Assembly: GCA_963580285.1 (NCBI GenBank)
Contig: OY757012.1
Span: forward strand, 166,334,652-166,398,651
Direction of reading: 5' to 3'
Length of the DNA stretch: 64,000 bases
DNA from: Lucinisca nassula
Lineage: Eukaryota > Mollusca > Bivalvia > Lucinida > Lucinidae
Shown piece by piece: positions 23,601-36,032 of this stretch (its first letter is position 1; each line of letters begins with the position of its first letter). The position numbers and the translations under genes were made by a program. The notes under the pieces were generated by a model. That model ran no database searches and was not told the DNA's origin. It saw only the letters and a list, made by a program, of their open reading frames with translations.

Positions 23601-25884
23601 TATGCATGAGATCTTACCAATGAACTTGCGAAATATTACATTCCATTTAGTATAGCTAAAGAGGCAAAAAATGTGAAAATATTTGAACTGCTTCACCTCA
23701 GAAACCGTTGGGCCGATTAAAGTCAAATTTCATATGGAGCCTCTATGGGATTGGGGAAACCAGAATTTGCTCATGGGGTCCAGGTCACATTACCAAAATG
23801 GCCGCCAAGCCATATATGGTCTGTCTGTCTGTCCGTCCGTAACCCGTTTGTGAAAACTGGTGATAGTGGCTTAATCGCTTGGAATATTTAAACATTTTTT
23901 GGCATACTGATAGATATCAATGAGATCTAACCAATGAGCTTGCGAAATATTACATTCCATTTAGTATAGCCTCGCCGAGGCAAAAAATGTAAAATTTGTT
24001 GAACTGCTTCTCCTCGGAAACCGTTGGGCCGATTTAAGTCAAATTTCATATGGAGCCTCTTTGGGATAGGGAAACCAAAATTTGCTCATGGGGTCCAGGT
24101 CACAAAACCCTTGTCCGCCCACAGTTAGAATATGCTTCTACTGTGTGGTCCCCCATACTGCTTCTGACATCTATAAACTAGAAGCAGTCCAGCGTAGGGC
24201 TGCTAGATGGGCAACCAGAGACTATCAGTACCCGTCTAGCGTTACCAAAATGCTTCATGACCTCAAATGGCGTACCCTTGATCAGCGGCGCATAGACAGC
24301 CGTCTGGTCCTCCTATATAAGGTCACATATGACCTTGTTGCCATACCTGCTACTGACTACCTGATCCGGAACACCCGCTCCTCTGCAAGAAATCATTCTC
24401 TAGCATACAGACAGATCACGACTCTAAAGGACTACTATAAGTACACATTTTTCCCCCGCACAATCATCCACTGGAACGCCCTACCAGCCCACATACCAGT
24501 TCTCCCTACTGTGGCACAGTTTAGTACAGCTGTTTGCCAGGTATTCCACTCATCACCTTAAACGCCAGTTACTGTTTTTATCTTTTAACTATACTAACAC
24601 TCTCACTCGCACTGTACAAACTCATTTCACCCACTTTTCTATCCCCCCTTTTTTGTTCGACTAACCCCCTTTAGCTTTTGGTTTTACCGGAATCACCATC
24701 TGAAGTCCTCCAAGGAGGTTAAGATGTATTGGAAGATAGATAGACATGACCAAAATGGCCGCCAAGCCATATATGGTAAAAACCCTTTATAAATAGTCTT
24801 CTCCAGAACCACTGGGCAGATTTCCACGAAACTTGATAAATAGCATCTGGGACGTAGGTCCATCATAAATTGCTAAAATGGTGACCCTGGGTTGACCTTG
24901 ACCTTCTTTGGGTCCGTCCGTAACCCGTTTGTGAAAATTGGTGATAGTGGCTTAACCGCTTGGAATATTTAAACATTTTGGAATACTGATAGATATCAAT
25001 GAGATCTAACCAATGAACTTGCGAAATATTACATTCCATTTAGTATAGCCTCGCCGAGGCGAAAAATGTGAAAATTTTCGAACTGCTTCTCCTTGGAAAC
25101 CGTTGGGCCGATTGAAATCAAATTTCATATGAAGCCTCTATGGGCCGGGGGAAACCAAAATTTGCTCATGGGGTCCAGGTCACATGACCAAAATGGCCGC
25201 CAAGCCATATATGGTCTGTCTGTCTGTCCGTCCGTAACCCGTTTGTGAAAATTGGTGATAGTGACTTAACCGCCTGGAATATTTAAACAATTTTTGACAT
25301 ACTGATAGATATCAATGAGATCTTACAAATGAACTTGCGAAATATCACATTCCATTTAGTATAACTTCGCCGAGACGAAAATGTGAAAATGATCGAACCG
25401 CTTCTCCTGGGAAACCGTTGGGCCGTTTGAAGTCAAATTTCATATGGTGCCTCTATGGGGTGGGGGAAACCAAAATGTGCTCATGGGGTCCAGGTCACAT
25501 GACCAAAATGGCCGCCAAGCCATATATGGTAAAAACCCTTCAAAAATAGTCTTCTCCAGAACCACTGGGCAGATTTCCACGAAACTTGATAAATAGCATC
25601 TGGGACGTAGGCCCATCATAAATTGCTAAAATGGTGACCCTGGGTTGACCTTGACCTTCTTTGTGCCTAGGTCAAACTTTGACACATATGCTTTTGTATT
25701 GGAAAAGTGAGAATGCATTTTATCCTGCAAACGATTCAGAATACAGTACTAAAGTATAAGATATATTTACGATAAGGCGCATTTATTGGGGGAACCGTTT
25801 TAGGTCCAGGTCACATGACCAAAATGGCCCAATACCCATATATGGTAACACTCATAAAGCTAAAAGCATCTGGCGGGTCGTGCA
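20641..25884 (+). mobile_element. TIR element filled with 315-440-bp tandem repeats (A4)
   Basis: Bounded by a perfect 12-bp inverted repeat TGCACGACCCGC (20641-20652) / GCGGGTCGTGCA (25873-25884). A hairpin aaccgactgaagtcggtt and a (TCTG/TCCG)n microsatellite follow the left end. The body is units of about 315 bp, each with the palindrome cctcgccgaggc, the motif gaaaccgttgggccgat, and a TCTG/TCCG run. Every fourth unit carries an extra ~125-bp block (aacccttcataaatagtctt). BEL/Pao sequence lies on both sides, so this is one insertion. No obvious target duplication and no coding capacity. Helentron-associated or pearl-like by architecture (inference). Confidence 0.75.
24105..24743 (+). pseudogene. 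5'-truncated LINE fragment inside the A4 array
   Basis: C-terminal end of a CR1/Jockey-type RT polyprotein: TLVRPQLEYAS near the start, then after a one-base frameshift in a C-run near 24150, IYKLEAVQRRAARW ... WRTLDQRRIDSRLVLLYK ... FPRTIIHWNALP. A 3' UTR and a gatagata tail follow. Array sequence breaks at ggtcaca and resumes as acatgacc, giving at most a 3-bp duplication. The 5' truncation and short tail are typical of target-primed insertion. Confidence 0.85.
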
Positions 25885-27065
25885 CTTCAGCTGAAGCACT
25901 GGTTATTTCACTATATTTCAACCGCAGAAAACCCTGCTGACATGGCTAGTCGAGGGGTAGCAACTCTTGAACTAAAAGGTAACATACTATAGTGACATGG
26001 ACCTGAGTAGTTAAAAGAGTCAATTTTCAACTGGCCAGAATGGCAGAGTGAGGTAACAGAAAAACAGAAGGGGGGAATACAGACGCGAACCGAATCTGAG
26101 TATAGAAAAAAAAAGTTTTGTTCGAAACTCAACTTTTGGCTGGTGAGGGTCCATTAGAAAACAGGACTGATGAACTGAAATCTCCATTTGGCATAGATAT
26201 CAACCAATTGTCATCTGTGACAAAACTTTTGCGCGTAATTGCTCTAGCTCAAAGATTTTTAAGTAAACTGTGAAATAAATCTCATATATCTGGACCCCTC
26301 AATGCTTCAGAAATAATCAAAGCAGAAAATTTATGGATAGCTTGTTTGCAAAAGGATCAGTATGGTGATGGGATAGAATCAATTCATAAATCCAAATCGA
26401 ACAATCTCGAATTTCAGCTAGGAATATTTATGAACATAAATGGGATACTCATGTGTCATGTAGACTAGAGAATGCTGGAATATCTGAAAGTGCTAAGCAA
26501 CAAATACTGCTACCAAAACATAACATGTATACGGGTTTGGTAATTGACAGGCATCACAGAAAAGCTCTTCGCGCTGGAATCGCACAAACACTAAGCTTAA
26601 TTAGGCAAAAGTATTGGATATTGCAGGAACGATCAGAGAAGGGAAATTTCTTAGGGCATGCACAATATGTCGGAGACATGAATGAGGACTATACAAGGTG
26701 GCCCTTCTGCCACCACTGCCAGTCGATCGTGTTTCAGAATCAGCACCATTCACATATACTGGAATCGATTATTTTTCGACCCCCCCACCCCGCACTTATA
26801 TTAAAATAAAATGAGATAGGCAAAATGTATGGGTTTCTTTATTTCTCATTTTAGTGACAAGACAATTCATTTTGGAGTTGATGCATGATATGTCGGCACA
26901 CCTGTTTTTGCTTTGGACTCCGCAGATGATTTATAGCTAGGCACGGAAAACCAAAGAAGATCATTTCTGACAATGCATCTCAATTCAAGCATTCTGCTGA
27001 TATTGTTGATACAATATAGGGAAACATCTTAACAGGGAATGATCTAAGTTATTACGCAGAAAAAC
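25885..27065 (+). pseudogene. BEL/Pao pol remnant: RNase H end and integrase
   Basis: Continues the pol broken at 20640. Around 25910 it encodes FNRRKPC*HG-type debris whose other frame reads AENPADMASRGVA, the RNase H-integrase linker motif. 26453-26640 gives RLENAGISESAKQQILLPKH ... LSLIRQKYWI, the integrase zinc module, and later frames give SESAPFTYTGIDYF and KPKKIISDNASQFK, core-domain motifs with a catalytic Asp. Several frameshifts and stops; the element is dead. Confidence 0.8.
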
Positions 27066-27279
27066 AGCGCTTTGTCGACGTCGAAAATGTAAACGTTGTT
27101 TCGGAACTGGCTCGGTGCCAGGTTGTAGGCTTGTAGAAGTTCTGTACGACATGTGGTGGGTTCTGATATCCTTGGGCACTGGTGATCGGGTGTATTACAA
27201 GCATGTCTAAACAATCAGTGTAGACTGCCATCAGATGCATCGGTGTGCGGTATTAATCTCAGTCTGCTATGCAAAACAC
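27066..27279. other. no recognisable feature
   Basis: Short frames only. It lies between BEL/Pao and PLE debris. Confidence 0.3.
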
Positions 27280-27717
27280 AACTAAGTTCATATTGTCCCT
27301 TTCCGTTGAAAACCAATCTGAAATCATTGAAGTCTTCAGCACGACTTCTAGATATTTGGGTGATTTTTGAAAATATTGACAATAACTTTTTCGATGGTTT
27401 GATCAGTCAAATTTACACACTCTCAGATAAAGCTAATTCTTCTGATACCGAGGCCCCTCTTTTGGATGTTGATTGGTTTGTTTTCTGCAAAATTTATGAT
27501 AAACTCGTTGATTTTGACTCTAAGATTGTAATGTTTTTCTTCCGTGGATAGCGATGTTCCTCCTGCGGCATCCTATGGCGTTTATATATCGTAATTAATT
27601 CGATTTGCCAGAGTGCCTAGTCATGTAACCGACTTCAAAACGTAACCGCTTAACTTCTTAATCAGGGATATCGGTATCATAAACTATGCAAAACCTTTTC
27701 AAGATTATACAGGCGTC
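27280..27717 (+). pseudogene. PLE fragment P3 (RT palm to thumb, degraded)
   Basis: Plus-strand RT pieces: NNFFDGLISQIYTL, SSDTEAPLLD, CKIYDKLVDFDSKIV, matching the intact RT frame at 34447-35571 but with stops and frameshifts. It ends exactly where an old LTR copy begins at 27718. Confidence 0.75.
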
Positions 27718-29618
27718 TGTTACGAAATGGAATAGAAAACCTATCTGGCGCTTATGCACGTCTAAATTATTTTTAGTAGGTATATGGCAAAGCAGCGCGA
27801 CTAAAGTATTTTAGGTGAATTATAGTAGGCAGAATATGCAGCTCCACGAACAAAGCGTGCATATATCATGCGATATATACATGAGTGGTTTGTTATGAGA
27901 TTATTCGCCATACAGTTGGCCGCTATAAGTCTGATTTTCATATAGTTTGCCTCAAAAGTCATCAAGCGCCAAATAGTACCATATATATTTTTTAGGCAAA
28001 TCGCATTGTTGTGGATATTCGTACTGACGGGAGTTATACCTTTGATCTGTAGGGAAGTTTTATCCTTTTTTCCCCCCAAAGGAAACGCAATTGTAACGGA
28101 GATAAATGGCCTGCTGAATTTTGCTGCATGGCTATAATTGTGGCTAGTATCTATACTTCTCACAATTTTAGCGCGCTAGCATGAGGATGCATGATTTTAT
28201 TGTAGTGATTATAAATATAAATACCCTGAAAAATGATTGTAATATAAGCAGCAGGTCAAAGGTATAAGAATGCCCACAACATTGTGCCGAGCCAAACGCT
28301 AAAGCTATGACGCTATGTTAAATCTATGTTTAGTATTATTTTTTGTTTGAACATGCTCGTAGGTTTTGGAGGGGTTTTCTTCCTAGTATAACCCAACTTT
28401 CTGAAGCCTATTCTGGATTCACTTTAGAAGCCTCTGTGGTGTAGTGATTATGCTACTCGCTTTATAAACTAGGGATATCGGGCTCGATCCCAGGCTTCTG
28501 CAGAACTCGAATGAGTCTTTAAATCGATATCCTGTCTCCGTATGACCCTAGATGTTGGTGAGACGTAAAACTCGGACACTCGCTCATTCTGGATTCATTT
28601 AGGCTTTTAAAGACCCCTTTTATAAAATATATTCATAAACGTCAGGTCACATGTTCGATCCATAGCTTTTGACTACCGATTGTTAGAAAACCGTGGTCCC
28701 GTCTCTATATGACATCAGGTGTTGAGGGAACGTAAACTTTAAGACATATTTAACCATATCTTCATCATCAGAGCGAACTCTTAGAAAAGAGCCTGTCGGG
28801 TTTTCTGTGATGATGAACCGTGATGAATTGGTTTTGCAGGCATGTTCATGTTGTCTAGGAAGAATTTTGTTCAAGAAGAATTACGAATTCATTTTTTGCA
28901 ATGAGACCGTTTCTGTTTAAGAACTCTGTTTGTACATGATTTGATTTGTGAGTACAGCATTACGTAGGATGATAAGTCTGGGTATTTGGTCGCCACACGT
29001 TATAACGGCCTGAGCGGCGTAGATGACCTCAGCAACGTCATTGACGTCTCGAAGACTGTTCTGACGTTGTGTCTACCAAATACGGAAATGATTTTACCTT
29101 AGTATTAAGCGGCAAACACTGTTGTTCCCTATCAAATACTGACACATGTTGTGTCGAATAGATAAAAATCTTCCTTTTTTGTTTCTAGCTGTTGTTTATG
29201 TAATGAACTTGTGAAAAGCTATATTTGTGAGCCGAGTCGCGGAGAAGGATATGAAATTGAGTTTCTGTTATTTGTTTTTTGTAATTGGCGAATGACCGGG
29301 TAGCGCAAAGGCGCGGTCTGTTCAATTGCCTCTTACCTGTGCTAATGTATTGAGCACGAATCTGATGAGTATTATGCTCAGTTGTTGTGAGCATTTATTG
29401 ATTTCTGTAATGCTCAGTAAGGGAGCATAAATTTTGAATATTCTTGTTCCAAGCGCTGGGCGCTGATATTTTATTGCACAGCAACGTTGGGTTCTGCTGC
29501 GCGGTTTTTTGTCGCATGCACTGACCAGCCTGTTGGTCTGGTCGGCGAATGCGCAATAACGGTATAAGCATGAACATATTCAGACTTCTCCGCGGCAGGG
29601 ATCATGTTGTAGTGTATA
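27718..29618 (+). repeat. old, 3'-truncated copy of the 2.5-kb LTR
   Basis: Aligns throughout with 138 to about 2000 of the young LTR, starting tgttacgaaatgg, with many substitutions and small indels. It breaks near 29618 at gatcatgttgtagtg. Inserted in PLE RT sequence. It keeps the SINE dimer (28430-28740) and the atgctcagt repeats near 29370. It shows an older lineage of the same LTR family. Confidence 0.85.
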
Positions 29619-30381
29619 CCTTTCGTGAACCATCGATCTTGCTCGAGATATAATCATCCAAACATTTGTGTAATCCATCATAAATTGCAAAGCCAAAACG
29701 TGTTGGTATTTTTAGAGCTAGAAAAATTTCATGCCCAAGAGAGTTGAGTATGAAATAGGTTAAATAACATTGGATGCTGATTTATTTCATTCATAAGTTG
29801 GTGAAATCACAAATTCAAAGACATAATTTTAAAAGTATTTAATACACGTCTAATATGTATAGACATACTGTAAGACAACACAAACACACACACACACAAG
29901 CTGAAGAAATATGAATAAAATATGATAAATAAGGGCCATGGTGACCTTTGATCGCTCATCTGATCCACACTGTACAAATGAACCGGTAGGTAATATAGCA
30001 AGGTGGAGTGGAGGGCTTGAGCAATTTGGATTGACAGTGACCCAAGGAACATTTCTGTGAAATCAAAATCAGTCTAGCTGTTTATGAGTAGGTCATTTTA
30101 AGGTTTTGATAATTTTATCTCTGGTGGCTATCATGTTCGTTTGAGCAAAATCAATAAATGTAGGCAATATAGCCATAACAAGGTTTTTCTAAAAACAGCC
30201 ACAATGACCATGACCTTCAGCACAGAACCATGAATGTCGATCTTGCTTGAGAATATTATCATACCTAAAATTTGTGTGAAGTAACATCAAAATTCATTGG
30301 TAAATCTAGGTGCTAGCTAGAGCCATGACTTTTGTTTCTAAAAAAAAGCCACAGTGACCTTGACTTAAGCTCAGGACCATG

Positions 30382-30639
30382 CATCACGATAACACGCCTA
30401 TATAGTTTTGACACCCTTGAACCCAACTTTTATATAGTAAAACTGGGGTTTCCGGGGGTATACCTTATTTTTTTTTATTTCTGCTCTAAAATATAGATTG
30501 ATGAGGCGGTTCTAACGAGTGCCCACAATCTATATTTTGGGCAGAAATAAGAAAAAAATCACAATTTTTCACCACAAAATTTTCATTTTTTTCGGCGATA
30601 AAGATGGCAATGTATTTGTATAGGCGTGTTTTTGTAATG
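30382..30639 (-). mobile_element. MITE with central palindrome, copy 3
   Basis: Termini catcacgataacacgccta / taggcgtgtttttgtaatg. One half of the central palindrome is deleted, leaving gatgaggcggttctaacgag. Nested in the A2 repeats. Confidence 0.7.
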
Positions 30640-31697
30640 AAAGACGATTGTTCTTCATATATTAGCGTACCCAACATTTGTGTGAAGCTTCAATAAATGT
30701 AGGCGCTAGAGCGAGCGATGGCGAAGTTTTCTGAAAATAGCCACAGTGACGTTGACCTTGAGCCCTTGACCCTGAAAGTCAAACGTACTCGAGATATTAC
30801 CATAACCAACATTTGTGTAAAGTTACATAAAATCCTATGATAAATTTAGGCGCAAGAGTGTTGACAAAGCTTTTTTCTAAAAATGGCCACTGCACCAAGG
30901 ACTCTAATAGTCTAACTTGTTGGAGATATTATCACATCCAACATTTGTGTGAAGTTACATTAACATCTACCAATAACTGTAGGGGGTAGAGTGATGACAA
31001 AGCTTTTCTAAAAATACCCCCCAAAACGTTTTACTTTGATCCGAACAACCTCAAAATAGAAGTGGAGGCAATGATCAGGTAGTCTGATTTGCTTGAGATA
31101 TCATCAAACTGAATATTTGTGTGAATTTTTTTTTGTTAAATCCATCAATGAATGAAGGCACTAGACCAATTACGAAAATTTTCAACAAATAGCTATAGTG
31201 TCCTTGACCTTGAGCCTTAAAAGTCCGTCATGCTCACGACATGATCATACACAACATTATTTTTTGTGTAATCAATCAATAAATGTATGTGCTAGAGAGA
31301 TGACAAAGTTTGTTTTACTAACAATAGCCACAGTGACCGTGATCTTGAGTGCATGACCCTGCAAGTCGAACTTTCTCGATAAATTAAGTTACCAGACATG
31401 TAATTACATTGAAATCCATCAATAAATGAAAGCACTATAGCAAAAACAATGTTTGTTTTTCTGAAAACAGCTGCAGTGACCTTTATCTTGAACCAAGCAT
31501 GTTGAACTTCGATCTTGCTCGAGATATAATTATACAAAGCATTTGTGTAATCCATCAATACGGCAATTGTATGCATTAGAGTGCTGACAAAGTTTTTCTC
31601 AATATAGCCTCAGAGACCTTGACCTTGAGCCTAAGATCATGAAAGTCGAACTCACTCAAGATATAATCATACACAACACTTGTGTGAAGTTATATTA

Positions 31698-32097
31698 AAG
31701 TAGAAGTAAAACAAAGATCAGGAATCGATACAATTAACTTACTCCACCCATAAAAGACACCAAAGGGAAAGAAACACAAACATTAAGCGACCAGACCATA
31801 ATGGAAACCTAAACAAAGGAAGGCCATAAGGACGGTTACTTTCCCACAAAATGGCCATATGGCCATCCAAAATAAACAGACACAAGTGATACACCCAGTA
31901 AGTAACAAACAACAACATAAATAAACCGCCACAGAAGAACCGCCTTGGAACGGTCAGTGGAAAGATTTCCACTTGGGGGCTTAAATCGATTTTACGTGGC
32001 CACAATCCTCGCGCTTACTTCCGTCGCGATTCAGACAAATAATTTGTTCAGTCCGCATGAAGGCCTCCTAACACATCAGTGCAACATCACCGTGAAC
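31698..32097 (-). mobile_element. PLE fragment P4 (pseudo-LTR only)
   Basis: Starts with the family terminus gtagaagtaaaac and runs about 400 bp along the pseudo-LTR, breaking at ccgtgaac. Nested in A2. A 5'-truncated copy without any coding sequence. Confidence 0.85.
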
Positions 32098-33594
32098 AAA
32101 GTCCACTTTGAGGGACAACAATGTTTTTCTAAAATTAGCAACAATGACCTTAACATTCAGCTTAGAACCCAAAAATTCGAACTCACTTAAGATATGATTA
32201 TACCAAACATTTGTGTAATTTTATATAAAAAGCCATCAATACATGTAGGTGTTTGAGCCATGACAAAGTACGAAAGCACGTATGTAGGCATATACGTACA
32301 TACATACATTCTTACATACAGGAAAAATGCTATACTCTCAACACTTCATGGTGCGAGGGGATAATATGTTTGATGATGATTGGACCGAAATTGTGGCCTC
32401 TTAGAGTGTTCACCAGGTTTTTCTATGATTTGACCTACTGACCTAATTTTTGACCCGGCATGACCCATATTCATACTTGACTGAGATACTGTCATGGCCT
32501 TTCTGATAGAATTTGATGATAGTTGGATACTGGACCAAAACTGTGGCCTCTAGATTGTTCAGAAGGGTTTCCTATAATTTGACATACTGACCTACTGTTT
32601 GACCCAACATGAACCATATTCAAATCTGACTGAGATACTGTCATGATGATCATTCTGAGCATGTTTGATAATGATTGGACCAAAACTTATTTGACTTACA
32701 GACCTAATTTTGGACCCGACATGACCCCTGTTCGAATTTGACCCAGGTATTGTCAGATCATTCTGAGCATGTTTAATGATGACTGGGCAAAAACTGTGAC
32801 CTTTAGAGTGTCCACAATGTTGTTCTATGATTTGACCTTCTGACCTACTTTTGGACCCGACATGACCCATGTTCGAACTTGGCCCAGATGTTGTAAAGAT
32901 GATCATTTTGAGCATTGATGATGTTTGGATCAAAATTGAACTGGCCTACTATTTGATCAGACATGATCCATATTCGCACTTGACCAAGATATTGCCGAGA
33001 TAATCATTGTGAGCATGTTTGGTAAAGATTGAACTAAAACTGTGACCTCTAGAGTCTTCAAAATGTTTTTATTTATGATTTGACCCACTGACCTATCTTT
33101 TGATCCGACATGACCCATATCCGAACTTTTCCCAGATATTGTTGATATGATCATTTTGAGCAATTTTAAGAAGATTGGACCAACAGTTTTTCTAAGGTTT
33201 GAAATACTAACCTACTTTGTGACCCGATATGACCTATATTCAAACCTGATCTAGATATAGTCATGATTGTCATTCTGACCAAGTTTGATGATGATTGAAC
33301 CAAAACTGTGGCCTCTAGAGTGTTCACAAGAAAAGTTTACGCATGGACGACGCACGACGACGCCGGGCATCTCACAATCACAAATGCTCCCCTTGACCTT
33401 CGGTCAGGTGAGCTAAAAATGTAAACGGTTTAATTAAAATTAAATTAAAGAAAATCGACTGCAAAATTAAAGGTAGATCTGAACAATATCCTATAATAAA
33501 ACTAAAAGGTTAAAAACAAATGAAGAAACACATGCCAAAATAGCAGAGCCAGGGCCTTATAATGAATGACAAAAACTTCAATACGATAACTAAC

Positions 33595-33770
33595 ACACCC
33601 GTGCGACAGAATCCGGGACGTTTCGGTCCTGAGTCGTTTCGGCCGGGTCGTTTCAGCCAGGGTCGTTTCGGCCCAAATTTGGACCTGGGTGTTTCGGCCT
33701 ATTTCGGTGGGTCGTTTCGGCCCAGAGTTGATTCGGCCTGGGTCGTTTCGGTCGGTTTTATTAGATAGCT
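33595..33770 (+). repeat. CGTTTCGG minisatellite
   Basis: About ten imperfect copies of a 12-16-bp unit built on GGTCGTTTCGGCC. A related stretch lies in the opposite orientation at 40095-40235. The flank 33419-33594 holds nothing recognised. Confidence 0.75.
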
Positions 33771-33882
33771 TTTTTATCTGCATAAAACATATTAAATAGT
33801 AATTATTATTTAAATTTGGAATATTATATCAACGACCTGTCAAGTTAGCCATGGTTATGATAGCCCAGATAAAGTGTTTTAA

Positions 33883-35767
33883 GTAGAAGTAAAACAAAGA
33901 TCAGGAATTGATACAATTAACTTACTCCATCCATAAAAGACACCAAAGGGAAAGAAATACAAACATTAAGCGACCAGACCATAATGGAAACCTAAACAAA
34001 GGAAGGCCATATGGACAGTTACTTTCCCACAAAATGGCCATATGGCCATCCAAAATTAAAAGACACAAGTGATACACACAGTAAGTAACAAACAACAACA
34101 TAAATAAATCGCCACGGAAGAGCCGCCTTGGAACGGTCAGTGGAAGATTTCCACTGGGGGGCTTAAATCGATTTTACGTGGCCACAATCCTCGCCCTTAC
34201 TTCCGTCGCGATTAAGACAAATAATTTGTTCAGTCCGCATGAAGGCCTCCTAACTCATCAGTGCAACATCTCCGTGAACACAGAAATCAAAGAACCACAG
34301 AGGTGAGACAACGGTGAGGACTCGACAGCAAGAAACCACTGAAATGCTGGAGCAAAAGAAAACCAACAGTTAGACTCCGATGAGCCCGACCAGAGACAGA
34401 GCATCAGGCACCAACCAACATTATCTTTTTAATTTTCAATAAGCCTTTACGTTGGAGCCGTCATAGAATCTGAGGCCTGACCCGCCGGCGTGCAATTAAA
34501 GAGGGAAGCAAAGTTGCCAACCGTGATTGGGTTAACTACCATGCATGCAGTCTGTCGTATAATATCCATGTTGTACCCAATCTTTTTATATCGAAGAATG
34601 ATTTTACGAAATTGGGTGCTGAAGTCATTGCGGTTATATATTTTTCTGAATTTATATACTAAGTCACCATAAAATTCGGGTTCCGATAGACCTTGTTGCA
34701 GAAGAGATTTAAGTCCAATATTGAATTTTGAAATTAAATCAGAATGGCGTCTATAAAATTTTGAAAAGGCTTTGCGTAGTTTATGGTACCGATAACCCTG
34801 ATTAAGGAGTTTAGCCGTTAATAATTTATTACGAGTGTTGAAGTCAGTTACATGACTACACACTCTAGCAAATCGAATTAATTGCGAAATATAAACGCCA
34901 TAGGATGGCGCACGAGGAACATCACCATCCAAAAAAGGAAAATTTACAATCTCAAAATCAAAGTCATCGCGTTTATCATAAATTTTGCACGAAACAAATC
35001 CATCTACAATAGATAGATGTAAATCCAAAAACGGGGCCTCGGTATCAGAAGAATTTGCTTTATTTAACTGAAGTTCTAGGGGGTAAATCTGACTGATCAA
35101 ACCATCAAAATAGGTATTATCAATATTTAATAAATCATCTAAATATCTAGAAGTAGAGCTAAAAGCTTCAATAATTTCAGATTGGTTATCAATGGAAAGC
35201 GACAAGATGAAGACTCTTTCATAACAATACAAGAACAGATCAGCCACAAGAGGTGCGCAATTAGTACCCATCGGAATACCCACAATTTGTCTAAATAACT
35301 TAGTACCGAATCTAATATAAATATTGTCAAGTAGAAAGGTGAGGGCATCACACACTTTCTGACATGACCAAAGTGTATAATTCTTATGCTCTATAGAAGT
35401 GAAAAATGCATTTCTGACATTACATGCAAGATAGAGAGAATCTTCTCTGTGAAAAGCCCATTCAATTAAATCATTAAGCTTTTCTTTTATAAGATTATGA
35501 GGAAGTGTAGTGTAAAGAGTGGAAAAATCGTAGGTAGACAGACTAGAAGCACGAAACTGTCTAGATTTCAATTTATTTAAAACCTCATTCGAATTTTTTA
35601 TAGACCAAAACAGATTTCTTCCTGATCTTTCAAAGACTTTATCACAATATTTAATTACATGCGTTTTAATAGCAGTAAGACAGGAAGTTAATAATTTAGA
35701 AAGTTCAGTGGTAGTGCAAGAACTAGAATTTGCAATAAACCGTGCTTTGTAAGTTTTTTTATGAAGT
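33883..35767 (-). mobile_element. PLE copy P5, 5'-truncated, with 13-bp target duplication
   Basis: Minus-strand copy: truncated RT (from 35767), RT end near 34450, pseudo-LTR to the terminus at 33883. taaagtgttttaa lies at 33870-33882 and again at 35768-35780, flanking the copy exactly. This gives clear borders and shows that truncation happened on insertion. It faces copy P6. Confidence 0.9.
34447..35767 (-). CDS. PLE reverse transcriptase, open but 5'-truncated
   Basis: About 440 codons with no stop, from the truncation point to the terminator at 34447. It starts within the fingers (KLHK...YKARFIANSSSC), then motif A YDFSTLYTTLP, the GIPMGTNCAPLVADLF block, and catalytic YLDD in STSRYLDDLLN, followed by the thumb (LIRFARVCSHVTDFNTRNKL) and an end NFASLFNCTP. 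No GIY-YIG follows the RT, in contrast to canonical Penelope elements. The more complete copy at 47354-51267 has the endonuclease upstream of the RT, the Naiad order. The cysteine in GTNCAPL is TGC here. No start codon of its own, so it is not expected to be expressed as a full protein. Confidence 0.88.
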
Positions 35768-35860
35768 TAAAGTGTTTTAAAAGTTCTATTCATAGCCATG
35801 TTTCCAGTTAGCACCAACGAGGAGGTGTGACTAGGACTTGATTATTGTCTGAGAATGATC

Positions 35861-36032
35861 AGTATTTACAGTAAAATTCCGCTATTAAGATCACTTTCTA
35901 GACTTCTAAAAAGTGGTCTTATTAGCGTGGTGGTCCCTTATTATGGAATTGGTGAAAAACATATTGCTTTCAAGATTGATTTAAATATTTTTATTTGCAA
36001 TGTGCCTATTTTATTGCTTTTTAGTAAATCTT
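35861..36032 (+). mobile_element. pogo/Tigger-like MITE, left part
   Basis: TA followed by CAGTAAAATTCCGCTATTAAG is the inverse of GCGGAATTCTACTG-TA at about 39463-39478, giving a TIR pair with TA ends as in Tc1/mariner-pogo elements. The interior is split by PLE copy P6 and another TIR element. No transposase seen. Confidence 0.5.

Larger units (their letters stand above)
29619..33413 (-). mobile_element. hairpin-ended element with degenerate tandem repeats (A2)
   Basis: Read on the minus strand it starts at 33413 with the gctcacctgaccgaaggtc hairpin and a short GTCG-rich stretch. It continues as two degenerate repeat types: about 32350-33320 with tgatgatgattggaccaaaac and catgacccatattc, and about 29620-32270 with aacatttgtgtgaagttacat and cagtgaccttgaccttgagc (period near 180 bp). 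gatcgctcatctgatcc at about 29950 matches the A1 right end. A MITE (30382-30639) and a PLE tail (31698-32097) are nested inside. Non-coding. Confidence 0.6.

Noticed and set aside
20700..25860. CRISPR-like array
   Set aside because: Units are contiguous 315-440-bp tandem repeats within a eukaryotic element, with no spacers or cas genes.
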